Part shown: piece by piece, positions 33,961-44,100 of the stretch
Layout of the letters: each line of letters starts with the position of its first letter
Position numbering within the stretch: the stretch's first letter is position 1
NCBI GenBank assembly: GCA_028281535.1
Contig: JANQJS010000059.1
Coordinates: forward strand, 1-64,000
Length of the DNA stretch: 64,000 nt
Direction of reading: 5' to 3'
DNA from: Sedimentisphaerales bacterium
GTDB taxonomy: Bacteria > Planctomycetota > Phycisphaerae > Sedimentisphaerales > SM23-30
Program-made: the position numbers and the translations under genes
The notes under the pieces: model-generated
Told to the model about the DNA's origin: nothing
Database searches by the model: none
The model's input: the letters and a program-made list of their open reading frames with translations, nothing else

Positions 33961-34230
33961 TTACTCCTGCCCTGGAGCTTTGTCTTGCGCAATGTCTTCT
34001 TCGTCCCAATTGATTTTTTTCGTATTGATTTCATCGAGAATCTCTTGGGCTTTTTGCAGATCATCCTCATGGACAACGATATGGACTTGTCCCGGTGCTT
34101 CTGCGCGAAACCCGCTGGTGAGAATGCCCTCAATATCTGTTTCGATTCCATGGCCAGTAAGCAGACCTTTAATTAAGTTGGCTTCTATTTCGGTGGGGAC
34201 ACTTTTAAGAATGGCTGGTTTGTTGCTCAT
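33961..34230 (-). CDS. DUF2007-like small protein
   Basis: 89 residues from the ATG at 34230 with GAGG about 8 bases upstream; the frame runs back to 34305 without an SD. It has the pattern of the DUF2007 putative signal-transducing family: AILKSVPTEIEANLIKGLLTGHGIETDI, APGQVHIVVHEDDLQKAQEIL. The fold resembles PII-like ferredoxin folds. It starts 44 bases after the stop of the S1 protease gene. Function unknown. A minus-strand frame at 33939-34151 is a shadow of it. Confidence 0.85.
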   Translation of the reverse strand: MSNKPAILKSVPTEIEANLIKGLLTGHGIETDIEGILTSGFRAEAPGQVHIVVHEDDLQKAQEILDEINTKKINWDEEDIAQDKAPGQE

Positions 34231-34274
34231 AATCTTACCTCGTAAAAATAAGATGACATTTATCAGTGGGCTGC

Positions 34275-35330
34275 TTAAGGCGGCCAAGTTACATGACTTA
34301 GCCATTGATCAGTAAATAAGATCAAGTCGTCGATGTCAACGATAGAATTGAAATTCATATCAGAACCATTGCAATAATTATTTGAAATTGTACAGTTTTG
34401 CTGCATCCAATGTTCAATGAAATCAACATGGTCGATTTGGTTCACTTGACAGTCGCATCTAAAATCGCCCGGAGAAATTTCTGGTGAGCAATTGATGATA
34501 TTTTGAATCCAGGAAGAATATATTGCGATTCGAACGCCAGCTGTCCAGTCTGCAGAATTTGGATCGATTGTATTTGGGTCATTTGGATTTCGAAAATGAC
34601 TTTGAGCCAATTGCCCATTTTCTACGGCAAAACCTAGACCTGCGACGTGCCATGTATCCTCTTTTTTGATAAACATCCCGCCTCCTGAATCGTGATTTGC
34701 CATTGCTGCTTCATAGATAGTACTGTTTGGATCGCCTGGTGCGTCGAAATCTATAATGATCAGAGATGTTGCAGATAATGGATCCAGTGATGTGACCGTT
34801 CCGGCGAAAGCGTCAATGGTGTTTGTTCCCCAGCGTTGCAATTGGTTTCCAAAACTTTCATTCCATTGATAGCCATAGGGGATGTTTGGTTCCACCAGGA
34901 GTGTTTCTCCTCGCCCATCGCCAAAACCACCCAAAACAATTTCTTTATCTATTTCATCAAATGCATCGTAAGGTGGAGCAAAGAATTGTAAGTTAGCTGG
35001 TTGACCAGACAAGGTTGTGATTCGACATAAACGAAGATCTGGATTGATATATTTCTCCGGTGGAAGGCATACCTGTGCTACAATATAATTCGTGTTTCCA
35101 AAGCGAACGGTTGAACCGATACCACCATTTTGATGATTTGTTGTGATCAGGTAGTTTGGTGCCACTGCAACACATGATGCGTTGGAGCTCCAGCGGCCAA
35201 CGATATTGGAATTGGGTTTGTCTGTCCAGGCTTCATTGGGTTCGTTAAATGGGTGCAGAACGATTCCGAATGCTGTTGCGCATACATTCAAACAAAGACA
35301 TGTTGTGATATAAATAAATTTAAATCGCAT
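34275..35330 (-). CDS. Secreted trypsin-like (S1) protease with dockerin-like tail
   Basis: 351 residues. A signal peptide (FIYITTCLCLNVCATAFG) precedes a chymotrypsin-like domain with a full triad candidate: His66 in LITTNHQNG, Asp98 in NPDLRLCRI, Ser215 in NHDSGGGMF. The usual TAAHC and GDSGGP signatures are altered around the catalytic residues. The C-terminus (about 285-351) is dockerin-like, with two DxNxD-type repeats: FRCDCQVNQIDHVDFIEHWM and MNFNSIVDIDDLILFTDQWL. Dockerins bind Ca2+ and dock onto cohesins; no cohesin is seen in the window. Divergent from the zinc-ribbon gene. Confidence 0.88.
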   Translation of the reverse strand: MRFKFIYITTCLCLNVCATAFGIVLHPFNEPNEAWTDKPNSNIVGRWSSNASCVAVAPNYLITTNHQNGGIGSTVRFGNTNYIVAQVCLPPEKYINPDLRLCRITTLSGQPANLQFFAPPYDAFDEIDKEIVLGGFGDGRGETLLVEPNIPYGYQWNESFGNQLQRWGTNTIDAFAGTVTSLDPLSATSLIIIDFDAPGDPNSTIYEAAMANHDSGGGMFIKKEDTWHVAGLGFAVENGQLAQSHFRNPNDPNTIDPNSADWTAGVRIAIYSSWIQNIINCSPEISPGDFRCDCQVNQIDHVDFIEHWMQQNCTISNNYCNGSDMNFNSIVDIDDLILFTDQWLSHVTWPP

Positions 35331-35481
35331 GTTAGTATATTATTTTAGTTGTTTGATATTTTCAAACGGTTAATAAAAGATTCTGAACGCATTCGATTTA
35401 TTGTAAACCGCTTTTGTTATTTCTTTTTATAGCGTGTGTTATGGGCTTGTGGGTGACAGATTGATTCCTGTTATAAAAAGA

Positions 35482-35510
35482 TTGTCTGAGATGATAAAAT
35501 AATATATAAT
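35482..35510 (+). promoter_or_regulatory. Promoter upstream of the zinc-ribbon gene
   Basis: TTGTCT (35482-35487) and a perfect TATAAT (35505-35510) are 17 bases apart, giving a leader of about 200 bases. The region is AT-rich, so chance matches are possible. The rest of 35331-35716 shows no gene and must also hold the minus-strand promoter of the protease. Confidence 0.5.
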
Positions 35511-35716
35511 GATCTTATAATATCTTTTATGTTTTGATCTGACATCATGCTTATATTCTTGAATTCAAAAGCAACTCTAAAACCATATCAAGTGTGATCA
35601 AGACATAGAAAACTTTGCCCAATTCGTTTTGAGACAAGTTGCAACCTTTCGGATTTACTCATAATATTTGTTATGAATTGGTATGGCATCCTATCTTGCT
35701 AAATGAGGTGATAGTC

Positions 35717-36181
35717 ATGATCGAATTTGTCTGTAGTCATTGTAAGGAATCATTGGAAGCCCCATTATCTCTCGAAGGCCAGCAGTTAGTCTGTCCAGGT
35801 TGTGGACGTGAAGAAGCTGTACCGTTACGGGATGATAGAGGGGAATACAAGATTTTAACTCCAGAAGAAATCGAAATTGTTGAGCAGGCTTCAGAGAGTT
35901 CATCAGGTAATGATCAGAGCCATATAGGCGACGAAGAAATTGAAGCCAACAATGGTCCTCGCTTGATTTTTATTAATACCGAGGGGGAAGTGATTATGAC
36001 CAATTATAACAAATCAGTTCAATGTCCTATTCGGCAAGAACGTTGTCGTTGTAGTTGTGCATGGTTTTCAATCGATCATGATTTAGAAATGGCTTATTGT
36101 CAAAGTTCGATCAAAATCGGGCATGTCACAAAAAATGAGTATGGCAAAAAAGATTCTGGGCAATCTAATCGATGGATTTAA
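35717..36181 (+). CDS. Zinc-ribbon protein, unknown
   Basis: 154 residues from the ATG at 35717, with GAGGTG 6 bases upstream. The N-terminal zinc ribbon is CSHCKESLEAPLSLEGQQLV followed by CPGCG (two CxxC). The middle is acidic and probably disordered (EQASESSSGNDQSHIGDEE). A second Cys cluster (CPIRQERCRCSCAWF ... YCQ) near residues 113-142 may bind another metal. Such small double-cysteine proteins are frequent in planctomycetes without known function. Monocistronic, with a terminator-like hairpin 40 bases after the stop. Confidence 0.8.
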   Translation: MIEFVCSHCKESLEAPLSLEGQQLVCPGCGREEAVPLRDDRGEYKILTPEEIEIVEQASESSSGNDQSHIGDEEIEANNGPRLIFINTEGEVIMTNYNKSVQCPIRQERCRCSCAWFSIDHDLEMAYCQSSIKIGHVTKNEYGKKDSGQSNRWI

Positions 36182-36220
36182 TATCATAACATCCTATTAT
36201 GTAACGCCTAATGTAAAATT

Positions 36221-36251
36221 AGGGGTTTAAATGCTCCAAATCCCTATTTTT
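36221..36251 (+). terminator. Hairpin terminator after the zinc-ribbon gene
   Basis: AGGGGTTT (36221-36228) pairs with AAATCCCT (36238-36245), one G-U pair, and is followed by ATTTTTAG. The stem is only 8 bp. Confidence 0.55.
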
Positions 36252-36277
36252 AGCGAATCTTGCTATATTTGCTTTGC

Positions 36278-36305
36278 TTGACGTAACGATCATTTGGTAT
36301 ATAAT
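36278..36305 (+). promoter_or_regulatory. Promoter of the two-component operon
   Basis: TTGACG (36278-36283) and TATAAT (36300-36305) are 16 bases apart. The leader to the kinase start is about 170 bases. Confidence 0.65.
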
Positions 36306-36479
36306 ACTCTTGAATTCAAGGTCTTTCCTCCGTAGGCCCAACCTTATATATTTTTTTCAGACCAATACTGTTTTCAGCCTTTTAAAGATAGTGTGCGTAA
36401 ATTACACCTATGTTAATGTATCATAGTGGGTATTAAGCACGACTAGAGTAAATACTAAGTGTGAATATTGAGGGATGTT

Positions 36480-38342
36480 TTGAAGTCTGTATCTGGTGTC
36501 AAAAAAGAGAATACAAGGCAATGTCAAGACCAAGCTTCCATGACAAATGTGCTCGTGAAGCCTAGTGTTGCTGCGGGTCAATTGCTAGCAACGGTATTTG
36601 ATTCACTTTCGAATGAGATAGTGATATTAGATTTATCGGGTAATATTCTTTATGCGAATCAGGCTTGGAAAACGTTAATTAAATCTGATATGCAAGTGTT
36701 TTCTAAATTGCAGGTTGGGCGTAATTTGAAAGAGTTATCTCGCTTGCATGTTGAGATGCCCGAGAATGACTTGATTCGATTGTGTCGAGATTTTGAGGAC
36801 TTTGTATCTAAAAAGATCAAAAACTATTCGATTGAATTTGAGCATCACGAAGAGCAGGAGGGCAGGACGTCTCGTGTGAGTTTTTCTGCATTAGAAACCG
36901 AAGCTCAATCTTTTGTTGTTTTAAATCTTGAAGATATCAGTTTGCGAAAACGAGCTTTGGAAGATCTGCAGGAAAAACAAAATGAGTTGGAGACCTTGTT
37001 AAATGCTGCTCCAATTTATATATGGCATAAAGATGTACATAATAATTTGATACGAGTGAATCAGGCTGCCGCGAAAGCCAAGCAGATGCCACTTGATGAA
37101 CTTGAAGGCCGTTCTATGTATGAACTAGTCTCTGAGGCGGTGGCTGATACGTTTTTTCAAGACGATCTTGAAGTTATTCGAACAGGAAAGCCCAAGTATG
37201 ATATCATCGAAAGGATGTATCCCAAGCAGGGAGGTTCCAGATGGATTCATACGAATAAAGCGCCTTGTTTTGATTTGCAAGGGAATGTCACAGGTGTTAT
37301 TGTTGCGTCTCAAGATATAACAGATCGGATATATGCCCAGACGTTATTGCAGAACATTATTGATATTACCGAAGAAGGTTTTTTTGTTATCGATAAAGAT
37401 CAGGGTGTTGTGCAAGCAAATCAATCCTTATTGGCCCTATTAGGGTTCGATCAAATGGATCAAGTCTTAGGCAAGTCAATTCAAGAGCTATTTAAGTCAG
37501 GCCTGATTCAGGATAATGTTGATATTTTTGATTTATGTGAAGAAAAGGGATTTTTGAAAGATCAGGATTTGACTTTTGAAAATAACCAAGGGCAATGTAA
37601 ACACGTGGTGATTAATGCTGTTTTGCAATATACTGATGAAGGGCGACGACTCTCGGCTTTGTGTCGTGATATAACGCAGCGAAAAGAAGCAGAGCAGAAG
37701 CTTCGCAGTTATGCTTCAAAGTTAATGATTGTTGAAGAGCGTGAGAGGCGACGAATTGCTACGGTGCTCCATGATCATGTAGGGCAATTGCTAGCCATGG
37801 CGAATTTAAAATTGACTGCATTAACACAGAAGGCTGAAGCTCCTTCTTCTGATATGTTAACTAGCATTCAGCAACTGATACAAGATGCGAATAGTTACGC
37901 AAAAACCTTAACCGTTGAATTGAGTCCGCCTATATTGTATGAGGTTGGGCTTGGGGCTGCGATACAATGGCTTTTGGAAAAATTTCAAACAGAAAGTGGT
38001 ATTTCGTACCAATTTAAACATGATGAACTTGATGTTTTGATTAATAATGAATTAAGAAGTCTTCTTTATCAAGCGGTTAAAGAATTGTTACACAATGTTG
38101 TTAAACACTCCCAAGCCAGCCGAGTTGCAGCATCTTTATTGCGAGTAGATGATGCTGTTGAAATAAAGATAGAAGATGATGGAATTGGATTTGACACTAA
38201 AAAATTAAAGAACTATGATGATGTGAGTAAAGGGTTTGGATTATTCAACATCAGGGAACATATTTATTACTTGGGTGGTTCTATGAGGATCTGTTCAAAA
38301 CAGGGACATGGGACAACTGTTTATTTACATGCTACTTTATAG
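36480..38342 (+). CDS. PAS-domain sensor histidine kinase (NarL-type partner)
   Basis: 620 residues from the TTG at 36480, which has GAGGG 5 bases upstream; a TTG at 36468 is the alternative. Three PAS-like domains follow one another (about 35-155, 165-285 and 290-405, the second with IYIWHKDVHNNLIRVNQAA). Then comes HisKA_3 with ERRRIATVLHDHVGQLL (phosphoacceptor His431) and a HATPase_c domain (HNVVKHSQAS, EDDGIGFD, GFGLFNIREH). There is no membrane segment, so it senses a cytoplasmic signal. It phosphorylates a NarL/FixJ-type regulator, surely the one encoded 14 bases downstream. Signal unknown. Confidence 0.92.
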   Translation: MKSVSGVKKENTRQCQDQASMTNVLVKPSVAAGQLLATVFDSLSNEIVILDLSGNILYANQAWKTLIKSDMQVFSKLQVGRNLKELSRLHVEMPENDLIRLCRDFEDFVSKKIKNYSIEFEHHEEQEGRTSRVSFSALETEAQSFVVLNLEDISLRKRALEDLQEKQNELETLLNAAPIYIWHKDVHNNLIRVNQAAAKAKQMPLDELEGRSMYELVSEAVADTFFQDDLEVIRTGKPKYDIIERMYPKQGGSRWIHTNKAPCFDLQGNVTGVIVASQDITDRIYAQTLLQNIIDITEEGFFVIDKDQGVVQANQSLLALLGFDQMDQVLGKSIQELFKSGLIQDNVDIFDLCEEKGFLKDQDLTFENNQGQCKHVVINAVLQYTDEGRRLSALCRDITQRKEAEQKLRSYASKLMIVEERERRRIATVLHDHVGQLLAMANLKLTALTQKAEAPSSDMLTSIQQLIQDANSYAKTLTVELSPPILYEVGLGAAIQWLLEKFQTESGISYQFKHDELDVLINNELRSLLYQAVKELLHNVVKHSQASRVAASLLRVDDAVEIKIEDDGIGFDTKKLKNYDDVSKGFGLFNIREHIYYLGGSMRICSKQGHGTTVYLHATL

Positions 38343-38356
38343 ATTGGGAAACTAAA

Positions 38357-39010
38357 ATGGCAACCAAAATTATGTTAGTTGATGATCACCGAATTTTTCG
38401 TGAGGGTTTAAAAGCGTTAATTGAGAGTGATAGCCAATATCAGATAGTCGCTCAGGCCAATCATGGTGTTGAGGCTGTGGAGCTAGCTCAGGAATATCTT
38501 CCAGAAGTGGCGATTATTGATGTGGCTATGCCGCAGTTAAATGGGATTGATGCAACCAAGCGGCTTTTATTAAAATATCCAAAGATGAAGATTATTGCGC
38601 TCACGATGCATTCAAATCGCGTGTTCATTGAAGAGATGTTTCGGGCTGGGGCCAGTGCCTATTTGCATAAACAATGCCCTTTTCTTGAATTAATGCAAGC
38701 TATTGATAAAGTCATTGCGGGTGAGACTTATTTGAGTTCAGATTTTGATAATATCGAAATTGGTGATATTGTCGAAAATGAATATTCCAGTGCTTCATCA
38801 GTGCATGCTATTTTAACGCGTCGTGAGTGTGAAATTCTTCAATTGCTCGCAGAAGGTAATATGACAAAAGAGATCGCTATGTCGAGAAATATAAGTGTGA
38901 AAACCGTAGAAGCTCATCGCCAAAATATTATGAAAAAACTTAAAATTAATAATTTGGCTGGTTTAACTCGGTTTGCGATTAAGCAGGGGTTGACGACTCT
39001 GGATGTTTAG
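38357..39010 (+). CDS. NarL/FixJ-family response regulator
   Basis: 217 residues: a receiver domain (KIMLVDDHRIFREGLKALI, phosphoacceptor Asp55 in IIDVAMPQLNG, switch Thr in IALTMHS, and Lys in YLHKQCP) and a LuxR-type HTH (LTRRECEILQLLAEGNMTKEI, then VKTVEAHRQNIMKKL). It follows its kinase in one operon. Target genes are not evident; the next gene, an FHA-GspE ATPase, has its own promoter. Confidence 0.95.
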   Translation: MATKIMLVDDHRIFREGLKALIESDSQYQIVAQANHGVEAVELAQEYLPEVAIIDVAMPQLNGIDATKRLLLKYPKMKIIALTMHSNRVFIEEMFRAGASAYLHKQCPFLELMQAIDKVIAGETYLSSDFDNIEIGDIVENEYSSASSVHAILTRRECEILQLLAEGNMTKEIAMSRNISVKTVEAHRQNIMKKLKINNLAGLTRFAIKQGLTTLDV

Positions 39011-39184
39011 CCAGTGAATTGAGAGCTATCGTTATATAACTCGTTTGGTGATTTGTAGGTACTATAAGTTGCCGATGAATTCTTTAGCGGCTGTCAGGCG
39101 TTGGAGTTTTTTGAAAAAACTGTTTGTCATTATTTTGCAATTATTTATCATATCTCAGGTCGAGAATGGTTTTCGATGAGCAAC

Positions 39185-39213
39185 TTGACAAGCTCATTGA
39201 GTTATGGGATACT
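39185..39213 (+). promoter_or_regulatory. Promoter of the FHA-GspE / mfd operon
   Basis: A perfect TTGACA (39185-39190) is followed after 17 bases by GATACT (39208-39213). The leader to the ATG at 39297 is about 75 bases. Confidence 0.55.
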
Positions 39214-39296
39214 ATAAACACATATATAGCAAAGGTTTTTGTTAACCAGTGTGACGTTGTCGCTTATCGCGATTGCTGAAGGATCTAATATTAGAA

Positions 39297-41180
39297 ATGC
39301 CTGTATTTGAGATATACGATGATCAGAAGCCTCGCTGTCTTCGAATTGAGACCGCCAGAATGACGATTGGTCGTACCGCTGAAAACCTGATTATTGTTGA
39401 TGATCGTAATGCATCCAGGATTCATTGCGAGATCCGGAATAGTCATGGTCATTTTGTCCTGCGAGATTTGGCGAGTCGAAATGGCACGATTCTGAATAAT
39501 GATTCTTTGGATCGGCCCGTGGTTTTGCAGGATGGCGATGAAATTCTTATCGGTCAAGCAACCGTTCGATTCTGGTCAAACAAACAAAAGCTATCTTCCA
39601 CAGCTCGAAAATTACCATTGATTGATCAAACGAAAAAGAAAAAGATGAAAAAGGGTATTTCTGCTCGTGAAGTCTACAAAAAGACAGGAAAAATCCCTAC
39701 CGCAGTATCAATGGCTAAAGAAGCTAAATTGGCTAAATCTGCTAAGCCGGACAAAGTGACTAAAGCCAAAAAGCCAGCGAAAAAATCGCGTAAACCTTCC
39801 CGTCCGCAACCTGCAATTCCCATGGAAGCTGCTGAAGAAGAGGGTGTAATTTTACCAGATATCAAGCTGAGCCATGAGAATTCTGTTGCAAAAAAGCAGG
39901 TCGTAAATCTTAGCAGTATGCCCGAAGTATTGGCGAGTGACCTGACGCTTAATCATGTTATACCTTTAAATAGTGAGGGTAAAGCCGCTCATACATCAGA
40001 TAAGGATGCCTCTGAAGTGTCTGTAGCGATGCTACGACTTAAACAGCTTTTGTTGCGAGCCTTTCAGTTTGCCGCGACAGATATTCATGTAGAACCTAAA
40101 GAGGATCAAATCCAATTGCGTTATCGCATTGATGGTTATTTGCATTCTTATGGCACACTCGATTTGGAAGTGGTCAATTCCGTTTATTCAATTGTTAAAT
40201 TATTGTGTAATCTGGATATTACCAAACGATCAGTTATGGTCGATGGCAGCTTTGCTGTTCAGCTTCCTAATCGGCGGGTGGATTTGCGTGTATCGATTGC
40301 GCCGACGACGATGGGCGATAAGATGGTGATCCGAATTCTTGATAAAAATCTGGCTCCACAAGATCTTGTCGATTTGGGGATGGATGAGGTTATTTATGAG
40401 CAGGTGCGTAAGCTTGCCAAGCATGAATCAAGTATGATGGTGGTGTGCGGTCCCACCGGAAGTGGAAAGACGACAACGGTATATGCCATTTTGCAGGAAA
40501 TGAACCACGTTGATAAGAATATTGTGACGGTGGAAGATCCTGTTGAATATAAATTGGAGAATGTTACCCAGATCCAGGTTAATCAGAAAATGGGTGTTAC
40601 TTTCGGGGCGGCTCTCACATCATTGTTACGTCAGGATCCTGATATTATCCTGGTAGGAGAGATGCGAGATCCTGAAACCGCTCAGATGGCTGTTCAGTCC
40701 GCGATGACTGGGCATCTTGTATTGAGTACACTGCATGCCCGAGATTCGATCAGTTCGATCTTTCGTTTTCTAGATTTAGGTGTTGAGCCATTCATGTTGG
40801 GCTCAGCTTTGACGGCAGTTTTATCACAGCGATTACTCAGGAGATTATGCGATCATTGTAAGATGCGTGTGCAGCATTCGGCAAAAAAATTATCTGATCT
40901 AGGATTATCCGAATTGACGCGGCATAAATTGTATAGCCAAGTTGGGTGTAAGCAGTGCATGGAAATTGGTTATCATGGTCGTATTCCTATTTTTGAAATG
41001 CTCAATATTAATGATCATGTTCGGGAGGCAATTACCCAAAAGCCTTCAATTCAGCAATTGCGAACGGCTGCAGGTGACTGGATTTTCCAAACGTTGCGGG
41101 AAGATGCCATCCGAAAACTGCGAAACGGACAAACGACATTGGAAGAATTTGCAGCCATTATTGGTTCTAGAGAAGGATAA
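39297..41180 (+). CDS. GspE/PilB-type secretion ATPase with N-terminal FHA domain
   Basis: 627 residues from the ATG at 39297, where the FHA domain begins; a TTG 8 codons earlier (39273) is possible. Residues 1-95 are FHA (MTIGRTAENLIIV, NASRIHCEIR, LRDLASRNGT), a phosphothreonine-binding module. A basic linker rich in Lys/Ala/Pro (about 100-175) follows. The rest is the GspE core: TDIHVEP, RYRIDG, Walker A GPTGSGKTTT, Asp box VEDPVEY, LRQDPDIILVGEMRDPETA, HARD, and the tetracysteine CDHC...CKQC. The usual N1E domain that binds the inner-membrane platform is missing. No other secretion or pilus assembly gene is adjacent; mfd follows after 6 bases. Confidence 0.92.
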   Translation: MPVFEIYDDQKPRCLRIETARMTIGRTAENLIIVDDRNASRIHCEIRNSHGHFVLRDLASRNGTILNNDSLDRPVVLQDGDEILIGQATVRFWSNKQKLSSTARKLPLIDQTKKKKMKKGISAREVYKKTGKIPTAVSMAKEAKLAKSAKPDKVTKAKKPAKKSRKPSRPQPAIPMEAAEEEGVILPDIKLSHENSVAKKQVVNLSSMPEVLASDLTLNHVIPLNSEGKAAHTSDKDASEVSVAMLRLKQLLLRAFQFAATDIHVEPKEDQIQLRYRIDGYLHSYGTLDLEVVNSVYSIVKLLCNLDITKRSVMVDGSFAVQLPNRRVDLRVSIAPTTMGDKMVIRILDKNLAPQDLVDLGMDEVIYEQVRKLAKHESSMMVVCGPTGSGKTTTVYAILQEMNHVDKNIVTVEDPVEYKLENVTQIQVNQKMGVTFGAALTSLLRQDPDIILVGEMRDPETAQMAVQSAMTGHLVLSTLHARDSISSIFRFLDLGVEPFMLGSALTAVLSQRLLRRLCDHCKMRVQHSAKKLSDLGLSELTRHKLYSQVGCKQCMEIGYHGRIPIFEMLNINDHVREAITQKPSIQQLRTAAGDWIFQTLREDAIRKLRNGQTTLEEFAAIIGSREG

Positions 41181-41186
41181 ATCCTT

Positions 41187-44100
41187 TTGTCTGATCATTT
41201 GGATCTTATTGATCGACAGATTTTAGCACAAGGCCAGCCGGTGAGTTTAAGGGGGCTGATCGAGTCTTTAGACAGGCCTCAGAGCTTGTCAGATTGTTCA
41301 CTTATCGAGTTGTCAGGTTTATGGGGATCATTAGGGCGATTGGTCGCTGCCATTATAGCTCGTCATCTCAATAAAAATTTAATTTATGTCACGGCGCATA
41401 TTCCTGATGCGGATATGATTCAGGATGATCTAGAAACTTTTTGTGGGCATTCAGTTGAATTATTTCCTGCCATTGAGACCATGCAGGATCAGGCAGATGC
41501 AACATCTGATATTGCTTGCGAGCGTTTACGTTTATGCCAATTATTGTCAGATTCCTATAAGCAAAGCCCAGTAGAAGTTACAGGTCATCAATCTTTTTCT
41601 GGACAATCCACCGTTTTTATTGCGACATCAATTGCAGCATTAATGCAGCCGGTTCCCAAGCAGAGTTTTTTAGATAAACAGTCTTTTACTGTTGAGGTCG
41701 GCCAGCAGCTAGAACAGGGGCCAGACACGTTGATCGATTGGCTTATCGATCAGGAATTTCAGCGAGTAGAACGGGTGGATGTCGTCGGTGAATTTGCAAC
41801 GCGGGGCGGTATTGTTGATTTTTTTCCGCCGGGATTTATTCATCCGGTACGTATTGAATTTTTTGGTGATGATGTTGATTCGATTCGAATTTTCAATCTG
41901 GATTCGCAAAGATCAGAGCAAAATATGGAATCCATTTCGATTAATGGTTGTTATCGAGAATGTCAGCCGGAAGATACAACCTGTTTTTTAGATTTGTTAG
42001 GCCCTCAAACCTTGGTGTTCTGGGAAGAAGCCTTAGAAATTACTCAAGTGGCGGAACTTTATCTTCAGCGGCTTGAAGATCCTAAGGGGACATTTACTCC
42101 GGATGCTGTTTTTAAAAGGGCCAGCGAATATGTGCTTTTTTTGAATAATCGATTTTCGAGTGGTGCTTCAGATCGATTATCAGGAAATGAAGTGGACTTA
42201 TCTGCTCAGAGTTTACAGCGATTTGAAAATCAGGGACTCCAAGGTCTTCTTGAATTGGTGGAGCAGGCGAAAGAAACAACGATTCAACTTTTTTGTGAAA
42301 ATACCACCCAGCAAAAGCGTTTAAAAGAGATTCTTACTGAGCAGGGCATTGAAACCATACCGGAAAAGTTATCGATGCCATTGGGGTATATACAGCAAGG
42401 GTTTTCGCTGGCTAATGAGTCCATCATTTTTTTGAGCCATCACGAGTTATTTGGTCAACAAACACGTCGACGTAAGATTCGTAAAATTAAAAGTGCCTCT
42501 ACGATTGATTCATTTTCTGATTTGGAAAAAGGTGATTTAGTCGTGCATGTCAATCATGGTATTGGTCGATTTCAGGGCATGAAAACGTTGACCAAAGATC
42601 AGAGGCAGGAGGAATTTCTGGCTGTAGAGTTTGCGCAAAAAGCGATTGTGCATGTTCCTGCCAATAAAATTGAATTAATCCATAAGTATGTCGGGGCCGG
42701 TGGGGTTGCCAAGTTAAGTAAGCTGGGCAGTCGCAGCTGGGAAAAACAAAAGCAAAAAGTGATGGAAGCGGTAGAAGATATGGCCGCAGAGCTTTTGGAG
42801 ATGCAGGCGCATCGTAATGTCATGGAAGGGATTCGTTATCCGGCAGATACTGCCTGGCAAAAAGAATTTGAAGAACTCTTTGCCTATCAAGAAACCGAAG
42901 ATCAGTTAACAACCGCAGAAGAGATTAAAAAAGATATGCAAAATACCCGACCGATGGATCGTCTTTTGTGTGGCGATGTTGGGTATGGAAAAACGGAGTT
43001 AGCACTTCGAGCGGTTTTTAAAGCCGTGGAATATGGTAAGCAGGTCGCGATATTAGTACCGACCACGGTGTTGGCTGAACAGCATTTTCGAACCTTTAAA
43101 GACCGCTTGGCAAATTTTCCATTTTCGATTGATGTCTTAAGTCGATTTAGAACCGCAGGCGAATCTAAAAAAATCATTATGAATGCCAAAAATGGTCAAG
43201 TCGATATTTTGATAGGTACGCATCGAATTTTAAGTGACGATGTCCAATTTCGCGATTTGGGTTTGGTCGTGATTGATGAAGAGCAGCGTTTTGGTGTTTC
43301 ACATAAAGAGCGACTCAAAAAAATGCGAAAGACCGTGGATGTACTTACGATGACTGCGACGCCGATTCCTCGTACGCTTCATTTGGCATTACTGGGGATT
43401 CGTGATATTTCATCATTGACTACGCCTCCGCTGGATCGACGAAGTATTGTCACAGAAGTGTGTAGTTATGACAGAAAACGAATTCGCCAGATTATTCTTC
43501 GTGAACTGTCGCGAGAAGGCCAAGTTTATTTTGTGCATAATCGCGTTAATAATATCAAGGGGATTGCTGACACAGTTCAGCGTTTGGTGCCGGATGCTCG
43601 GATTGTCTATGCTCATGGCCAGATGCCTAAGGCTGAATTAGAAGAAAAAATGCTGAAATTTGTGAATCAGCAGGCGGATGTTCTGGTCTCTACCACGATT
43701 ATTGAATCCGGACTCGATATTCCATCCGCCAATACGATGATTGTAAATGATGCCGATCGATTTGGTTTGGCTCAATTGCATCAATTACGTGGACGCGTGG
43801 GGCGGTATAAGAATCGAGCCTATGCCTACATGCTATTACCAGAAAAACGTGCGATTAATCCGATTGCTGTTAAGCGACTTAAAGCCATCGAAGAATATTC
43901 TCAGCTGGGTAGTGGGTTTCGTATTGCGATGCGAGATTTAGAAATTCGTGGTGCGGGTAATATTCTAGGCGTGGAGCAAAGTGGGCATATTGATGCGGTT
44001 GGGTATGAAATGTATTGTAAGCTGCTTTCGGGGGCGGTGAAACGTAAGCAGAAAGGCCGCGAGATGGGTGAGGGAGATTCTTTTGAACAAACTCTTGAAG

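Noticed and set aside
33939-34151. 70-codon minus-strand frame overlapping the DUF2007-like gene
   Set aside because: The other minus-strand frame (33961-34230) has the SD and the family pattern; this one is a shadow.
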